DNA of 64,000 nt from Streptomyces sp. CB01249 (GTDB lineage Bacteria > Actinomycetota > Actinomycetes > Streptomycetales > Streptomycetaceae). The position numbers and the translations under genes are program-made. The notes under the pieces are model-generated. The model did no database searches. It worked only from the letters and a program-made list of their open reading frames with translations, and had not been told where the DNA came from. Below, piece by piece: positions 9,185 through 17,018 of this stretch (its first letter is position 1; each line of letters begins with the position of its first letter). The stretch is taken from contig NZ_LISW01000001.1 in the NCBI RefSeq assembly GCF_001905735.1, positions 489,947-553,946 of the forward strand, given 5' to 3'.

Positions 9185-10387
9185 ATGGCCATTCACAAGC
9201 GCGCACGCCGGTTCAAGCTGACCGCCTCCATCACCGCGGTCGCGGCAGCCGCCGGCGTCACCCTGCTGGGTACCCCGTTCGCCGGAGCGACACCCGCTCC
9301 GGCCATGGGCAAGATCTACGGCGCCGACGCGGCGACCGCGGTCTCCGGCAGCTACATCGTGATGCTGGACCAGAAGGCGGACAAGGCCGAACTCGCCAAG
9401 GAGTACGGCGGAAAGCTGAAGCGCAACTACAGCTCCGCCATCAACGGCTTCTCCGCCAGCGGCCTTTCGGAGACCGAGGCCAAGCGGCTCGCCGCCGACC
9501 CGGCCGTCTCGAAGGTCGTCCAGAACAAGAAGTTCCACATCGACGCCACCCAGGACAACCCGCCGTCCTGGGGCCTGGACCGCATCGACCAGACGGAGAC
9601 CGCGGGCGACAACGCGTACACCTACCCGGACAGCGCGGGCGAGGGCGTCACCGCCTACGTCATCGACACCGGAGTCCGCACCACCCACGAGGAGTTCGGC
9701 GGCCGCGCCAGCTCCGGCTTCGACGCCGTCGACAACGACGACAGCGCCGACGACGGCAACGGCCACGGCACCCACGTCGCCGGCACCATAGCCGGGTCGA
9801 CCTACGGCGTCGCCAAGAAGGCGAAGATCGTCGCCGTCCGCGTCCTGGACGACTCCGGCTCCGGCACCACCGAGCAGGTCGTCGCCGGCATCGACTGGGT
9901 CACCGAGCACCACGAGGGCCCGTCGGTCGCCAACATGAGCCTGGGCGGCGGCGCGGACGAAGCGCTCGACGCGGCCGTGCAGGAGGCCATCGCCTCCGGC
10001 GTCACCTTCGCGGTCGCCGCCGGCAACGAGTCCAGCGACGCCGGCGAGGGCTCCCCGTCCCGCGTCCCCGAGGCCATCACCGTCGCCTCGTCCACCGTGG
10101 ACGACGAGCAGTCGTCGTTCTCCAACTACGGCTCGGTCGTGGACATCTACGCCCCGGGCTCCGACATCACCTCGTCCTGGAACGACAGCGACACCGGCTC
10201 CAACACCATCTCCGGTACGTCGATGGCGACCCCGCACGTCGTCGGCGCCGCCGCCGTCTACCTGGCCGGGCACCCGGACGCCACCCCGGCCGAGGTCGCC
10301 ACGGCCCTGACCGACGGCGCCACCCCGGACGCCATCAGCAACGCCACCGAAGGCACGGCGAACAAGCTGCTGAAGATCGTCGAGTAA
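9185..10387 (+). CDS. Secreted subtilisin-like serine protease (S8) with I9 propeptide
   Basis: A 400-residue secreted protease. Residues 1 to about 37 are a signal peptide (KRARRFKLTAS then a hydrophobic run). Residues 54-118 are an inhibitor I9 prodomain (GSYIVMLDQK). The peptidase domain starts near 125 (PSWGLDRIDQ). The catalytic triad is Asp161 (VIDTGV), His194 (GNGHGTHVAG) and Ser346 (GTSMATPH), with oxyanion Asn281 (AAGN). This is the aqualysin/proteinase K type. There is no C-terminal P-domain or carbohydrate module. ATG 9185 is preferred to the in-frame ATG 9164 because GAGGAG at 9169-9174 is well placed for it. It probably acts in extracellular protein degradation. Confidence 0.92.
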   Translation: MAIHKRARRFKLTASITAVAAAAGVTLLGTPFAGATPAPAMGKIYGADAATAVSGSYIVMLDQKADKAELAKEYGGKLKRNYSSAINGFSASGLSETEAKRLAADPAVSKVVQNKKFHIDATQDNPPSWGLDRIDQTETAGDNAYTYPDSAGEGVTAYVIDTGVRTTHEEFGGRASSGFDAVDNDDSADDGNGHGTHVAGTIAGSTYGVAKKAKIVAVRVLDDSGSGTTEQVVAGIDWVTEHHEGPSVANMSLGGGADEALDAAVQEAIASGVTFAVAAGNESSDAGEGSPSRVPEAITVASSTVDDEQSSFSNYGSVVDIYAPGSDITSSWNDSDTGSNTISGTSMATPHVVGAAAVYLAGHPDATPAEVATALTDGATPDAISNATEGTANKLLKIVE

Positions 10388-10407
10388 CAGCGCCACCCAC
10401 CGGCGGC

Positions 10408-10447
10408 CACCGCGCTCTCCCCCACGGGGCGCGGCGGCCGCGCGGTG
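10408..10447 (+). terminator. Possible terminator after the protease gene
   Basis: Stem CACCGCGC/GCGCGGTG (8 bp) with a 24-base GC-rich loop, 20 bases after the protease stop. Weak evidence because the surrounding sequence is GC-rich. Confidence 0.35.
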
Positions 10448-10461
10448 CGTGATGCCCGTTC

Positions 10462-10473
10462 TACGCTGGGCCC
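10462..10473 (+). promoter_or_regulatory. Candidate leaderless promoter (-10 TACGCT)
   Basis: TACGCT at 10462-10467 followed by exactly six bases and ATG 10474. This spacing would put transcription start on the A of the ATG, the pattern of leaderless actinobacterial genes. No clear -35 was assigned. Confidence 0.5.
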
Positions 10474-10506
10474 ATGACGACCGACACGGGCGGGAGACGG
10501 GCATGA
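10474..10506 (+). CDS. Ten-codon upstream ORF coupled to NTF2-like gene
   Basis: Encodes MTTDTGGRRA and stops in TGA at 10504-10506, overlapping the next start (ATGA at 10503-10506). It sits six bases after a TACGCT -10-like box and so may be the leaderless start of the transcript, with the downstream gene read by termination-reinitiation. Alternatively, it is chance, and the main gene uses its own start; the downstream ATG has GGGAGACGG upstream, which is a fair ribosome site. Confidence 0.4.
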   Translation: MTTDTGGRRA

Positions 10507-10880
10507 CCGGACCGGCACCGGGCGTGGCCGCGGCCATCGAGGGGGAGCTCCGGCTCCTGGACCCCCTGGTCCGGGCCTCCGCCGACCTCCTCGACGAGGT
10601 GCTGCACCCCGACTACCGCGAGGTGGACACCACCGGCCGCCACTGGGACCGGGACACGATCATCGACCTGCTCGTCTCGGGCCGGGCCCCGGCGCCCGGC
10701 CGGCTCACCGCCTCACTCATGCGGGGCGTGCACCTCGCCGACGGGCTCGTCCACCTCACCTTCGACACCGAGGCCAGGAACAAGCGCGCCCACCGCAGTT
10801 CGCTCTGGCGGCTCACCCGGGCCGGCTGGCTCCTCTACTACCACCAGGCCACGCCCTTCGAGGCCACGCCCGACCGCTGA
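10503..10880 (+). CDS. NTF2-like/SnoaL-fold protein (DUF4440 type)
   Basis: A 125-residue single-domain protein of the cone-shaped NTF2-like fold. It begins with the helix AIEGELRLLDPLVRASADLLDEVLHPDYREVDTTG cut by the conserved turn, then WDRDTIIDLL, and ends RSSLWRLTRAGWLLYYHQATPF, the typical last strands. Such proteins bind or process small hydrophobic molecules or act as enzyme partners; no catalytic residue can be named. Start ATG 10503 is chosen because the domain begins immediately after it. It is convergent with the ABC ATPase gene, with 3 bases between stops. Confidence 0.72.
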   Translation: MTGPAPGVAAAIEGELRLLDPLVRASADLLDEVLHPDYREVDTTGRHWDRDTIIDLLVSGRAPAPGRLTASLMRGVHLADGLVHLTFDTEARNKRAHRSSLWRLTRAGWLLYYHQATPFEATPDR

Positions 10881-10883
10881 GCG

Positions 10884-11720
10884 TCAGCCCCGGGGCGCCC
10901 GCCGCGCCCGGGCCGCCCACCGGCCGTCCGTCCGGCTGATCCGGACCGGGTGGCCGAAGCACTCGCTGACCAGGTCCGTGGTCAGCACCTCGTCCGCCCC
11001 GCCCGAGGCCAGGCACCGCCCGCCGCGCAGCAGCATCGCGTGGGTCGTGGAGGCGGGCAGCTCCTCCAGATGATGGGTGACCAGCACGGTCGCCAGCTCC
11101 GGGTGTTCCTCGCGCAACGCGTCCAGGCTGTCCAGCAGCTGTTCCCGGGCGGCCAGGTCGAGCCCGGTCGCCGGCTCGTCCAGGAGCAGCAGCCGGGGCT
11201 GCGGCATCAGGGCCCGGGCGATCAGCGTACGGCCGCGCTCACCCTGCGACAGGGCCGGCCAGCGCGACCCCGTCTTGCCGCCCATCCCGAGCATCGTCAG
11301 CAGCCGCTCCGCCCGCTCCCGCTGCCCAGGACCCGGCGACCAGCGCGGCACCGGCTCGACCGAGTTCGTCAGACCGGTCAGCACCACCTCGCTCACCGTC
11401 AGCGGCGAACGCAGCGGATGACGCGGATTGACATGGCCGAGCAGCGTCCGCAGCTCCCGCAGGTCCACCCGCCCCAGCGTGCGCCCCAGCACCTCGACCG
11501 AACCCCGCGTCGGATGCGTCACCGCCCCGAGCAGCCCGAGCAGGGTGCTCTTGCCCGCCCCGTTCGCCCCCAGCAGCGCCCAGTGCTCCCCGCCGCGCAC
11601 GGTGAGCGAGACCGCGTCGAGCAGGACGTTCCCGTCGCGTACGAGAGAGACCTCGTCGGCCCGGATGACCGGGACCGGGGCCGTGACGACGGAGGGGGAC
11701 AGGGGTGCGGTGGTGGTCAC
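10884..11720 (-). CDS. ABC transporter ATP-binding protein
   Basis: A 278-residue ATPase with Walker A GANGAGKST, signature SQGERGR (variant of LSGGQ), Walker B LLLLDEPATGLD and H-loop VTHHLEEL. It resembles stand-alone ATPases of the ModF/iron type more than importer subunits. The signature motif lacks the second Gly. No permease gene lies near it, so its partner is unknown; it may work in translation or storage rather than transport. Start GTG 11720 follows GAAGGAG with 9-base spacing; the open frame extends far upstream on this strand but that part overlaps the divergent DinB-type gene and is not coding. Confidence 0.8.
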   Translation of the reverse strand: MTTTAPLSPSVVTAPVPVIRADEVSLVRDGNVLLDAVSLTVRGGEHWALLGANGAGKSTLLGLLGAVTHPTRGSVEVLGRTLGRVDLRELRTLLGHVNPRHPLRSPLTVSEVVLTGLTNSVEPVPRWSPGPGQRERAERLLTMLGMGGKTGSRWPALSQGERGRTLIARALMPQPRLLLLDEPATGLDLAAREQLLDSLDALREEHPELATVLVTHHLEELPASTTHAMLLRGGRCLASGGADEVLTTDLVSECFGHPVRISRTDGRWAARARRAPRG

Positions 11721-11845
11721 GTGCGGCTGCTCCTTCGTACGGGCGCGAGCGCCTTTCTGCGCACGGCAAAGCCTATCCGTGGCCCGTACACCCTCCGCGC
11801 CCGGCACCTGTCGCCTTTCTTCAAGACCGGCCGCACGCGCGTGCC

Positions 11846-11858
11846 TAGCGTGGAACGC
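11846..11858 (+). promoter_or_regulatory. Candidate leaderless promoter (-10 TAGCGT)
   Basis: TAGCGT at 11846-11851, seven bases before ATG 11859. There is no ribosome site between the box and the start codon, consistent with a leaderless transcript. Confidence 0.55.
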
Positions 11859-12446
11859 ATGAAGACCGAGCACGCCCACATGACCGAATGCGCCGCCGAG
11901 GCCGCCCGCGTGGCCCGGGGCGTCACCGCCGCCCGGCTGGACGCCGACGCCGTCGCCACCCCCTGCGCGGACTGGGACCTGCGCACCCTCGTGAACCACT
12001 GGGTCCTCTACACCTCGCACGGCATGGAGCACCGCGCCCGCCGCACCGAGCTTCCCGAGGAGCTGATCGCCCGCGACTTCACCGCCGACCCCGACTGGGC
12101 CGAGCGGTACGCCGCCCAGCTCGACCGGGCCGTCGCCGCCTGGTCCGACCCCGCCGTCTGGGAGGGCACCATCGGCGAGGGCGACTCCGCGTCCCCGGCC
12201 GCCGACACCGCCGCGATGCTCATCGAGGAGATCGCGCTGCACGGCTGGGACGTGGCCCGCGCCACCGGCCAGGAGTTCCGGCTCTCCGAGGGGGCCGCCG
12301 CTTACCTCCTGGGCACCGTCGAGAAGACCGCCGCGCTCTACCGCCAGTACGAGGGGTTCACCGACGAGGTGGACGCCCCGGGCGCCACCGGGTTCACCCG
12401 CGCCCTGGCGCTGAGCGGGCGCGATCCGCAGTGGACCGCGGGCTGA
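11859..12446 (+). CDS. TIGR03086-family DinB-like metal-binding protein
   Basis: A 195-residue four-helix-bundle protein of the mycothiol-maleylpyruvate isomerase/DinB superfamily. Typical features are the start MTECAAEAARVARGV, TPCADWDLRTLVNHWV with the first metal-ligand His, and the later IEEIALHGWDVARATGQ with the second His. In actinobacteria these enzymes often use mycothiol as thiol cofactor; the substrate here is unknown. The next gene downstream is also a mycothiol-type oxidoreductase, a suggestive pairing. The start codon lacks a ribosome site but follows a -10-like box by seven bases. Confidence 0.78.
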   Translation: MKTEHAHMTECAAEAARVARGVTAARLDADAVATPCADWDLRTLVNHWVLYTSHGMEHRARRTELPEELIARDFTADPDWAERYAAQLDRAVAAWSDPAVWEGTIGEGDSASPAADTAAMLIEEIALHGWDVARATGQEFRLSEGAAAYLLGTVEKTAALYRQYEGFTDEVDAPGATGFTRALALSGRDPQWTAG

Positions 12447-12502
12447 GAATGGCCCAGGCAGGCGGGTGCCGAATGGCCCGGGGGAGTGCGCCACCGGCTG
12501 GC

Positions 12503-12514
12503 TAGGCTCACCCC
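12503..12514 (+). promoter_or_regulatory. Candidate leaderless promoter (-10 TAGGCT)
   Basis: TAGGCT at 12503-12508 followed by six bases and ATG 12515, with no ribosome site. Same geometry as the other leaderless candidates in this window. Confidence 0.55.
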
Positions 12515-13147
12515 ATGACCACTCACCCCGCCCCGGAACCGGGCAGGCCCGTCGTCGACTTCTACTTCGACCCGGCCTGCCCGTTCGCCTGGATCACCTC
12601 CCGCTGGATGCTGGAGGTCGAGCAGCACCGCGACATCGACCTCCGCTTCCACGTCATGAGCCTCTACCTGCACAACACGGGCAACGAACTCCCCGACTGG
12701 TACCGCGATCTGGTCGACCGTTCGATCGGCCCCGTCCGGGTCGCCGCCGCCGCGGCCGAGGAGCACGGCGAGGAGGTCCTGCGCGACCTCTACACCGCCC
12801 TCGGCAGCCGCATCCACCAGCAGAAGAACGAGGACTTCGACCAGGTCGTCGCCGAGGCCCTCGCCGAGCTGGACCTGCCCGCGCACCTCGCGGAGGCCGC
12901 GCACAGTGAGACGTACGACGAGGCCGTGCGGCGCAGCCACGAGGCGGGCCAGGACCCGGAGTCGGGCGGCTACGTCGGCACGCCCACGATCCACGTCGAC
13001 GGGACGGTGTGGTTCGGACCGGTGCTGCGGGCGATCCCGCGCGGCGAGGAGGCGGCCCGGCTCTTCGACAGCTTCCGGGTGCTCGCGGGCCACGCCGACT
13101 TCTTCGAGCTCAAGCGCACCCGTACGGGCGGCATCGACGTCGGCTGA
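12515..13147 (+). CDS. DsbA-family protein of the mycothiol-dependent nitroreductase (Rv2466c) type
   Basis: A 210-residue cytoplasmic thioredoxin-fold protein with an inserted helical domain. The start [22 protein letters not shown], the block [20 protein letters not shown] and the end [24 protein letters not shown]...FELKRTRT match the family of M. tuberculosis Rv2466c, which uses mycothiol to reduce nitro compounds and to answer oxidative stress. The active site here is C-P-F-A, so the second, resolving Cys of the CPWC motif I recall for Rv2466c is Ala. Activity may therefore be monothiol with mycothiol. Its own promoter seems to be leaderless; it is convergent with the chelatase gene. Confidence 0.83.
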   Translation: MTTHPAPEPGRPVVDFYFDPACPFAWITSRWMLEVEQHRDIDLRFHVMSLYLHNTGNELPDWYRDLVDRSIGPVRVAAAAAEEHGEEVLRDLYTALGSRIHQQKNEDFDQVVAEALAELDLPAHLAEAAHSETYDEAVRRSHEAGQDPESGGYVGTPTIHVDGTVWFGPVLRAIPRGEEAARLFDSFRVLAGHADFFELKRTRTGGIDVG

Positions 13148-13162
13148 CGCCGGCCGGCGGTT

Positions 13163-13921
13163 TCAGGCGCTGACCGGGACCCGCCGCGCCGCCGTCGCGT
13201 TCGCCTCGTCGTAGCGGTCGAGCAGCAGCCGGGCCAGCTCCGGGGCCGGGCCCAGCACCCCGGCCAGCACGTCCGCGCCGGCCTCGGCCGCCCCCGCCGC
13301 GATGCGGTCCGGGAGGCGGCCGGGCGCGATGACGTACGGGGCGACGGCCACGCGGCGGACGCCCTCGGCCCGCAGGGTGCGTACGACGTCCTCGGTGCGG
13401 GGAAGAGATGCGGAGGCGAACGCAGGCCGCACGGAACACCAACCGGTGTGCCGCAGCTCCCGCGCGATTTCAGCGATCACTGCGATCGCCTCCGGGTCTG
13501 AGGAGCCCGCCGAGGCCAGGACGAGCCCGGTCGAGCTTCGGTCGCCGGGGCGCACCCCGGCCTCGTACAGCCGCCGTTCCAGCGCGGCGTTCAGCAGCGG
13601 TGACGGGCCGAGCACCTCGGCCTGCCGGACCCGCAGCCGGGGCAGCGCCGCGCGGGCCTCGCGCAGCACCGCCGGGATGTCCGACTTGGCGTGGAACGCC
13701 CGGGTGAGGAGCAGCGGAAGCGCCACCACCTCGGGCGCGCCCTCGGCGGCCAGCCGTTCCAGGACCCGCGGCACCGACGGCGCGTTGAAGTCCAGGAAGG
13801 CCGTCTCCACCCGGAGCCCCGGCCGCTGCGCCCGTACCCGCGAGGTGAGCGCGTGCACGGTCGCGGCGTGCCGCGGGTCGCGGCTGCCGTGGGCGATGAC
13901 GAGGAGGACCGGAGAGGACAT
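13163..13921 (-). CDS. Sirohydrochlorin chelatase, CbiX family
   Basis: A 252-residue chelatase that inserts a metal, here probably iron, into sirohydrochlorin to give siroheme. It has the two-lobed layout: LVIAHGSRDPRHAATV at the start with the catalytic His, VALPLLLTRAFHAKSDIPAVL near residue 80 with the second His, and a repeat of the fold in the second half (VLASAGSSDPEAI). Siroheme is the cofactor of the sulfite reductase encoded at the other end of this operon, so the location makes sense. Its start follows the permease stop by 7 bases, consistent with being the last gene of the sulfur operon. Confidence 0.88.
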   Translation of the reverse strand: MSSPVLLVIAHGSRDPRHAATVHALTSRVRAQRPGLRVETAFLDFNAPSVPRVLERLAAEGAPEVVALPLLLTRAFHAKSDIPAVLREARAALPRLRVRQAEVLGPSPLLNAALERRLYEAGVRPGDRSSTGLVLASAGSSDPEAIAVIAEIARELRHTGWCSVRPAFASASLPRTEDVVRTLRAEGVRRVAVAPYVIAPGRLPDRIAAGAAEAGADVLAGVLGPAPELARLLLDRYDEANATAARRVPVSA

Positions 13922-13928
13922 GGAGGGC

Positions 13929-14846
13929 TCAGTTCTTGACGAGGAGACCGCGGCTGCGCAGCACCCACCGCTCCAGCGGGCTGAAGATGAGCAGGTCGAT
14001 GGCGATGCCGACGATCAGGATGAGGAAGATGGCGAGGAAGACCATGGACATGCTGCTGGTCTCCCGGCCCTGTTCCAGCAACTGGCCGAGACCCACGCCG
14101 AGATCGGGCGAGGAGGCGATGATCTCCGCGGCCATCAGCGAGCGCCAGGAGAACGCCCAGCCCTGCTTGAGGCCCGCCAGGTAGCCCGGCAGCGAGGCGG
14201 GCAGCACGATGTGCCAGGTGCCGCGCAGCCCGGTCGCGCCGAGCGTCTTGCCGGCCCGCAGATGCAGCGGCGGGATCTGGTCGACCCCGGCGACGAGCCC
14301 GTTGGCGATCGACGGCACGGCGCCCAGCAGGATCACCGCGTACATCATCCGGTCGTCCAGGCCCAGCCAGATGACCGCCGGCGGCACCCAGGCCACCGAG
14401 GGCAGCGACTGGAGACCGGAGAGCACCGGGCCGATCGCCGCGCGCACCACCTTCACCCGGGACACCAGCAGCCCCAGCGGGGTGCCGATGACCAGGGCGA
14501 GCAGGAAGCCGAGCAGACCGCGCGAGACGCTGGTCCAGATGTAGCCGAGCAGCGTGCCCTGGGCCCAGGCGTTCGACACCTCGTCCCACACCAGGGCCGG
14601 TGACGGCAGCTTGTAGTCGTCGGTGACCTTCGCCCAGATCAGGATCTGCCAGACGATGAGGACGAGGGCGACCGCGACGACCGGCGGCAGCACCTTCTGC
14701 ACCAGCACCTGGCGGACGGGCGTGCGGCTGACCCGTACCGCGTCGAGCGCGTCGAGCCCCGCCTCCAGACCGGCCAGATCCTGGGCGTCGTCCTTCGGCG
14801 CCCGGGCCCCGCCGGTGTCCTTGGCGGTGGTCTCAGTGCTGGCCAT
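13929..14846 (-). CDS. ABC transporter permease, SsuC/TauC type
   Basis: A 305-residue permease of the nitrate/sulfonate/taurine family with six membrane helices (for example VVAVALVLIVWQILIWAKV near residue 60). The EAA-like loop is AGKTLGATGLRGTWHIVLPASLPG near residue 195. The N-terminal roughly 45 residues are hydrophilic. Start ATG 14846 overlaps the end of the ATPase gene by 14 bases. In a sulfur assimilation operon its cargo is most likely an alkanesulfonate or another organosulfur compound, but sulfate cannot be excluded from sequence. Confidence 0.85.
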   Translation of the reverse strand: MASTETTAKDTGGARAPKDDAQDLAGLEAGLDALDAVRVSRTPVRQVLVQKVLPPVVAVALVLIVWQILIWAKVTDDYKLPSPALVWDEVSNAWAQGTLLGYIWTSVSRGLLGFLLALVIGTPLGLLVSRVKVVRAAIGPVLSGLQSLPSVAWVPPAVIWLGLDDRMMYAVILLGAVPSIANGLVAGVDQIPPLHLRAGKTLGATGLRGTWHIVLPASLPGYLAGLKQGWAFSWRSLMAAEIIASSPDLGVGLGQLLEQGRETSSMSMVFLAIFLILIVGIAIDLLIFSPLERWVLRSRGLLVKN

Positions 14847-15624
14847 GTCGGCGGATCTCCCCACGCAGTTGTTCGGTGATCTCGACGGACAGTTCCGCGA
14901 CGGCGGTGTCCTCGATACGGCGGGGCTGCTCGATGTCGACCGTCCACTCCCGGGCGATCCGGCCCGGGCGAGAGGAGAGCAGCACCACGCGCTCGGCGAG
15001 GCGCACGGCCTCGCGGACGTTGTGCGTGACGAAGAGCACGGAGACGTTGGTCTCGCGCCAGATCCGGGTCAGCTCGTCGTGCAGCACATCGCGGGTGATG
15101 GCGTCGAGCGCGGCGAACGGCTCGTCCATCAGCAGTAGTTGGCTGTCCTGAGCGAGCGCGCGGGCCATCGCCACGCGCTGCCGCATACCGCCGGACAGCT
15201 CGTGCACCCGCTTGCCGTACGCCCCGCCCAGGCGGACGAGTTCGAGCAGCCGCTCGGCCTCGGGGCGGCGGTCCGCGCGGGGCACGCCGCGCAGCCGCAG
15301 CGCCAGTTCGATGTTCTTGCCCGCGGTCAGCCACGGGAAGAGGGCGTGCTCCTGGAACATCAGGGCCGGCCGCCCGCCCGGGGTCTCGATGGACCCCGAC
15401 GACGGGCGGTCGAGCCCGGCGACCAGGTTGAGCAGAGTCGATTTACCGCACCCGGAAGCTCCCAGGAGGGTGACGAACTCGCCCGGAGCGACATCGAGCG
15501 TGATGTCGTCCAGGACGAGCTGCTGCCCCTGAGGCCCGCCGAAGGACTTCGAGACGTGGTCGATCCGGGCCGCGTGCCCGACCGCCGTACGGTCCTCGGC
15601 CTTGGTGAGCGTGGTCGTCGCCAT
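14833..15624 (-). CDS. ABC transporter ATP-binding protein, SsuB/TauB type
   Basis: A 263-residue importer ATPase. Walker A is GASGCGKSTLLN, the Q-loop is LMFQEHALFPWLT, the signature is LSGGMRQRVAMARA, Walker B is LLLMDEPFAALD and the H-loop is VTHNVREA. The FQEHALFPWLT and AVRLAERVVLLSSRPG blocks are those of the nitrate/sulfonate group. AGGAGGT sits just upstream of ATG 15624. It powers the permease encoded next and takes substrate from the preceding lipoprotein. Confidence 0.88.
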   Translation of the reverse strand: MATTTLTKAEDRTAVGHAARIDHVSKSFGGPQGQQLVLDDITLDVAPGEFVTLLGASGCGKSTLLNLVAGLDRPSSGSIETPGGRPALMFQEHALFPWLTAGKNIELALRLRGVPRADRRPEAERLLELVRLGGAYGKRVHELSGGMRQRVAMARALAQDSQLLLMDEPFAALDAITRDVLHDELTRIWRETNVSVLFVTHNVREAVRLAERVVLLSSRPGRIAREWTVDIEQPRRIEDTAVAELSVEITEQLRGEIRRHGQH

Positions 15625-15659
15625 GGTCGTCACCTCCTGGGAGATCCTGGAACGGTCGG

Positions 15660-16775
15660 TTACTTGACGCCGAGACCGGCGTCGTCGACCTCGGGCTTGC
15701 CCGCGGCCTTGAGGACCTTGTTGAGCGGCTTCAGGTCGTAGATGCCGGTCAGGTCGGTCTCGTCCAGCAGGCCCGCCTTCACGGCGTGCTTGGCCTCCGT
15801 GTCGAGCGTGGCCGCCAGCGGGTCGTCGATGAACTCGATCGACTCCCACGCCGGGTCGATGACCTCGGCCGGAAGCTCCTTGCCGGACAGCGTCTTGAGC
15901 GCCGCGTTCGCGGACGCCTTCGCCTTGTCGGGGTTGGCCTTGATCCAGGCGTTGGTGTTGACCGAACCGCGCAGCACGGCCTCGACCACGTCCGGGTGCT
16001 CGGCGAGGAACTTCTGCGACACGATGATGTTCGTGATCACGAACTTGTCGTCCGGCCAGAGCTTCCGCTCGTCCAGAAGGACCTTGGCCCCCTGCGCCAC
16101 CAGCTTGGACGCGGTCGGCTCGGGCGCCCACGCGCCGTCGATGGAACCGGACTTGTAGGCGTCCGGGGTCACCTTGTTGTCGGTGCGGACGACGGAGACG
16201 TCACCCTTGCCGCTCTGCGCGTCGACCTTCCAGCCCTTCTCGGAGACCCAGTTGAGGAACGCCACGTCCTGGGTGTTGCCGAGCTGGGGGGTCGCGATCT
16301 TCTTGCCCTTGAGGTCGTCCAGGGTCTTGATCTTCTTCGGGTTGACGACCAGCTTCACGCCGCCGGACGCCGCGCCGCCGATGATGCGCAGGCTCTTGCC
16401 CTTGGACTTGGCGAAGCCGTTGATGGAGGGCGAGGGGCCGATGAAGCCGATGTCGATCGAGCCCGCGTTGAGCGCCTCGATCTCGGACGGGCCCGCGTTG
16501 AAGGTCGAGGGCTTGACCGTCGTGCCCCCGAGCTCCTTGGCGATGATGCCTTCCTGGATGCCGACCAGAGCGGTGGCGTGCGTGAGGTTCGGGAAGTACC
16601 CGATCTTCACGGTGTCCGCCGAGAGCTTCTTCCCGCCGGAGGACGTGTTCGCCTTCTTGGCGCCGTCGTCCTTCGCGTCGGAGCCGTAGCCGCAGGCGGT
16701 CAGCGCCACGGCGAGCAGCGGCAGAGCGGCGGCAGCGGCGAGGCTGCGGCGCAGGGTGGTACGGGTGGCAGGCAC
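15660..16775 (-). CDS. Sulfonate-type ABC substrate-binding lipoprotein
   Basis: A 371-residue binding protein of the NMT1/SsuA class. The signal peptide ends in lipobox LTAC near residue 28. The mature protein begins KIGYFPNLTHATALVGIQEG and continues with ALNAGSIDIGFIGPSPSINGFAKS, which are family hallmarks; IIVSQKFLAEHPDVVEAVL follows later. GTG 16775 is chosen because GAGAGGAACG lies about 10 bases upstream; ATG 16808 is the alternative and would add 11 residues. It follows cysN by about 240 bases, so it might have its own promoter as well as readthrough. Confidence 0.85.
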   Translation of the reverse strand: MPATRTTLRRSLAAAAALPLLAVALTACGYGSDAKDDGAKKANTSSGGKKLSADTVKIGYFPNLTHATALVGIQEGIIAKELGGTTVKPSTFNAGPSEIEALNAGSIDIGFIGPSPSINGFAKSKGKSLRIIGGAASGGVKLVVNPKKIKTLDDLKGKKIATPQLGNTQDVAFLNWVSEKGWKVDAQSGKGDVSVVRTDNKVTPDAYKSGSIDGAWAPEPTASKLVAQGAKVLLDERKLWPDDKFVITNIIVSQKFLAEHPDVVEAVLRGSVNTNAWIKANPDKAKASANAALKTLSGKELPAEVIDPAWESIEFIDDPLAATLDTEAKHAVKAGLLDETDLTGIYDLKPLNKVLKAAGKPEVDDAGLGVK

Positions 16776-16916
16776 GGGAGGCGTTCCTCTCGTTGGCCCG
16801 GTGCTCACGTCCCCGGAATCAGGGCGACGCGGCCGGGAGGTCGGCAGGTCTTCGTCTGAACAGGCGGTGCGTGCGGTGCTGGTGGTGCTGCAGGGCGCGC
16901 GGGCAGTGCGCGTACG

Positions 16917-17018
16917 TCATCGCGCACATCGCCCGACACCGCCCTGACCGCTGCCCAGGGCGCCGCTGCCGACGCGGCCGCCCTCCTTCGCGAAGGTCGA
17001 GAAGACGTCGATGCTCAT
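16917..17018 (-). CDS. Small ORF coupled to cysN (33 aa, unknown)
   Basis: Begins with ATG overlapping the cysN stop (TGATG at 17016-17020). Encodes 33 residues starting MSIDVFSTFAKEGGRVGSGA and ending GRCAR, with a Gly-rich middle and one Cys. It might be a translationally coupled small protein or an accident of the overlap. I do not recognise it, and the codon pattern is too short to judge. Confidence 0.3.
   Translation of the reverse strand: MSIDVFSTFAKEGGRVGSGALGSGQGGVGRCAR

Noticed and set aside
10950..11858. Long upstream extension of the DinB-type gene
   Set aside because: It is the antisense of the ABC ATPase gene; the true start fits the -10 box at 11846-11851 and the domain start.
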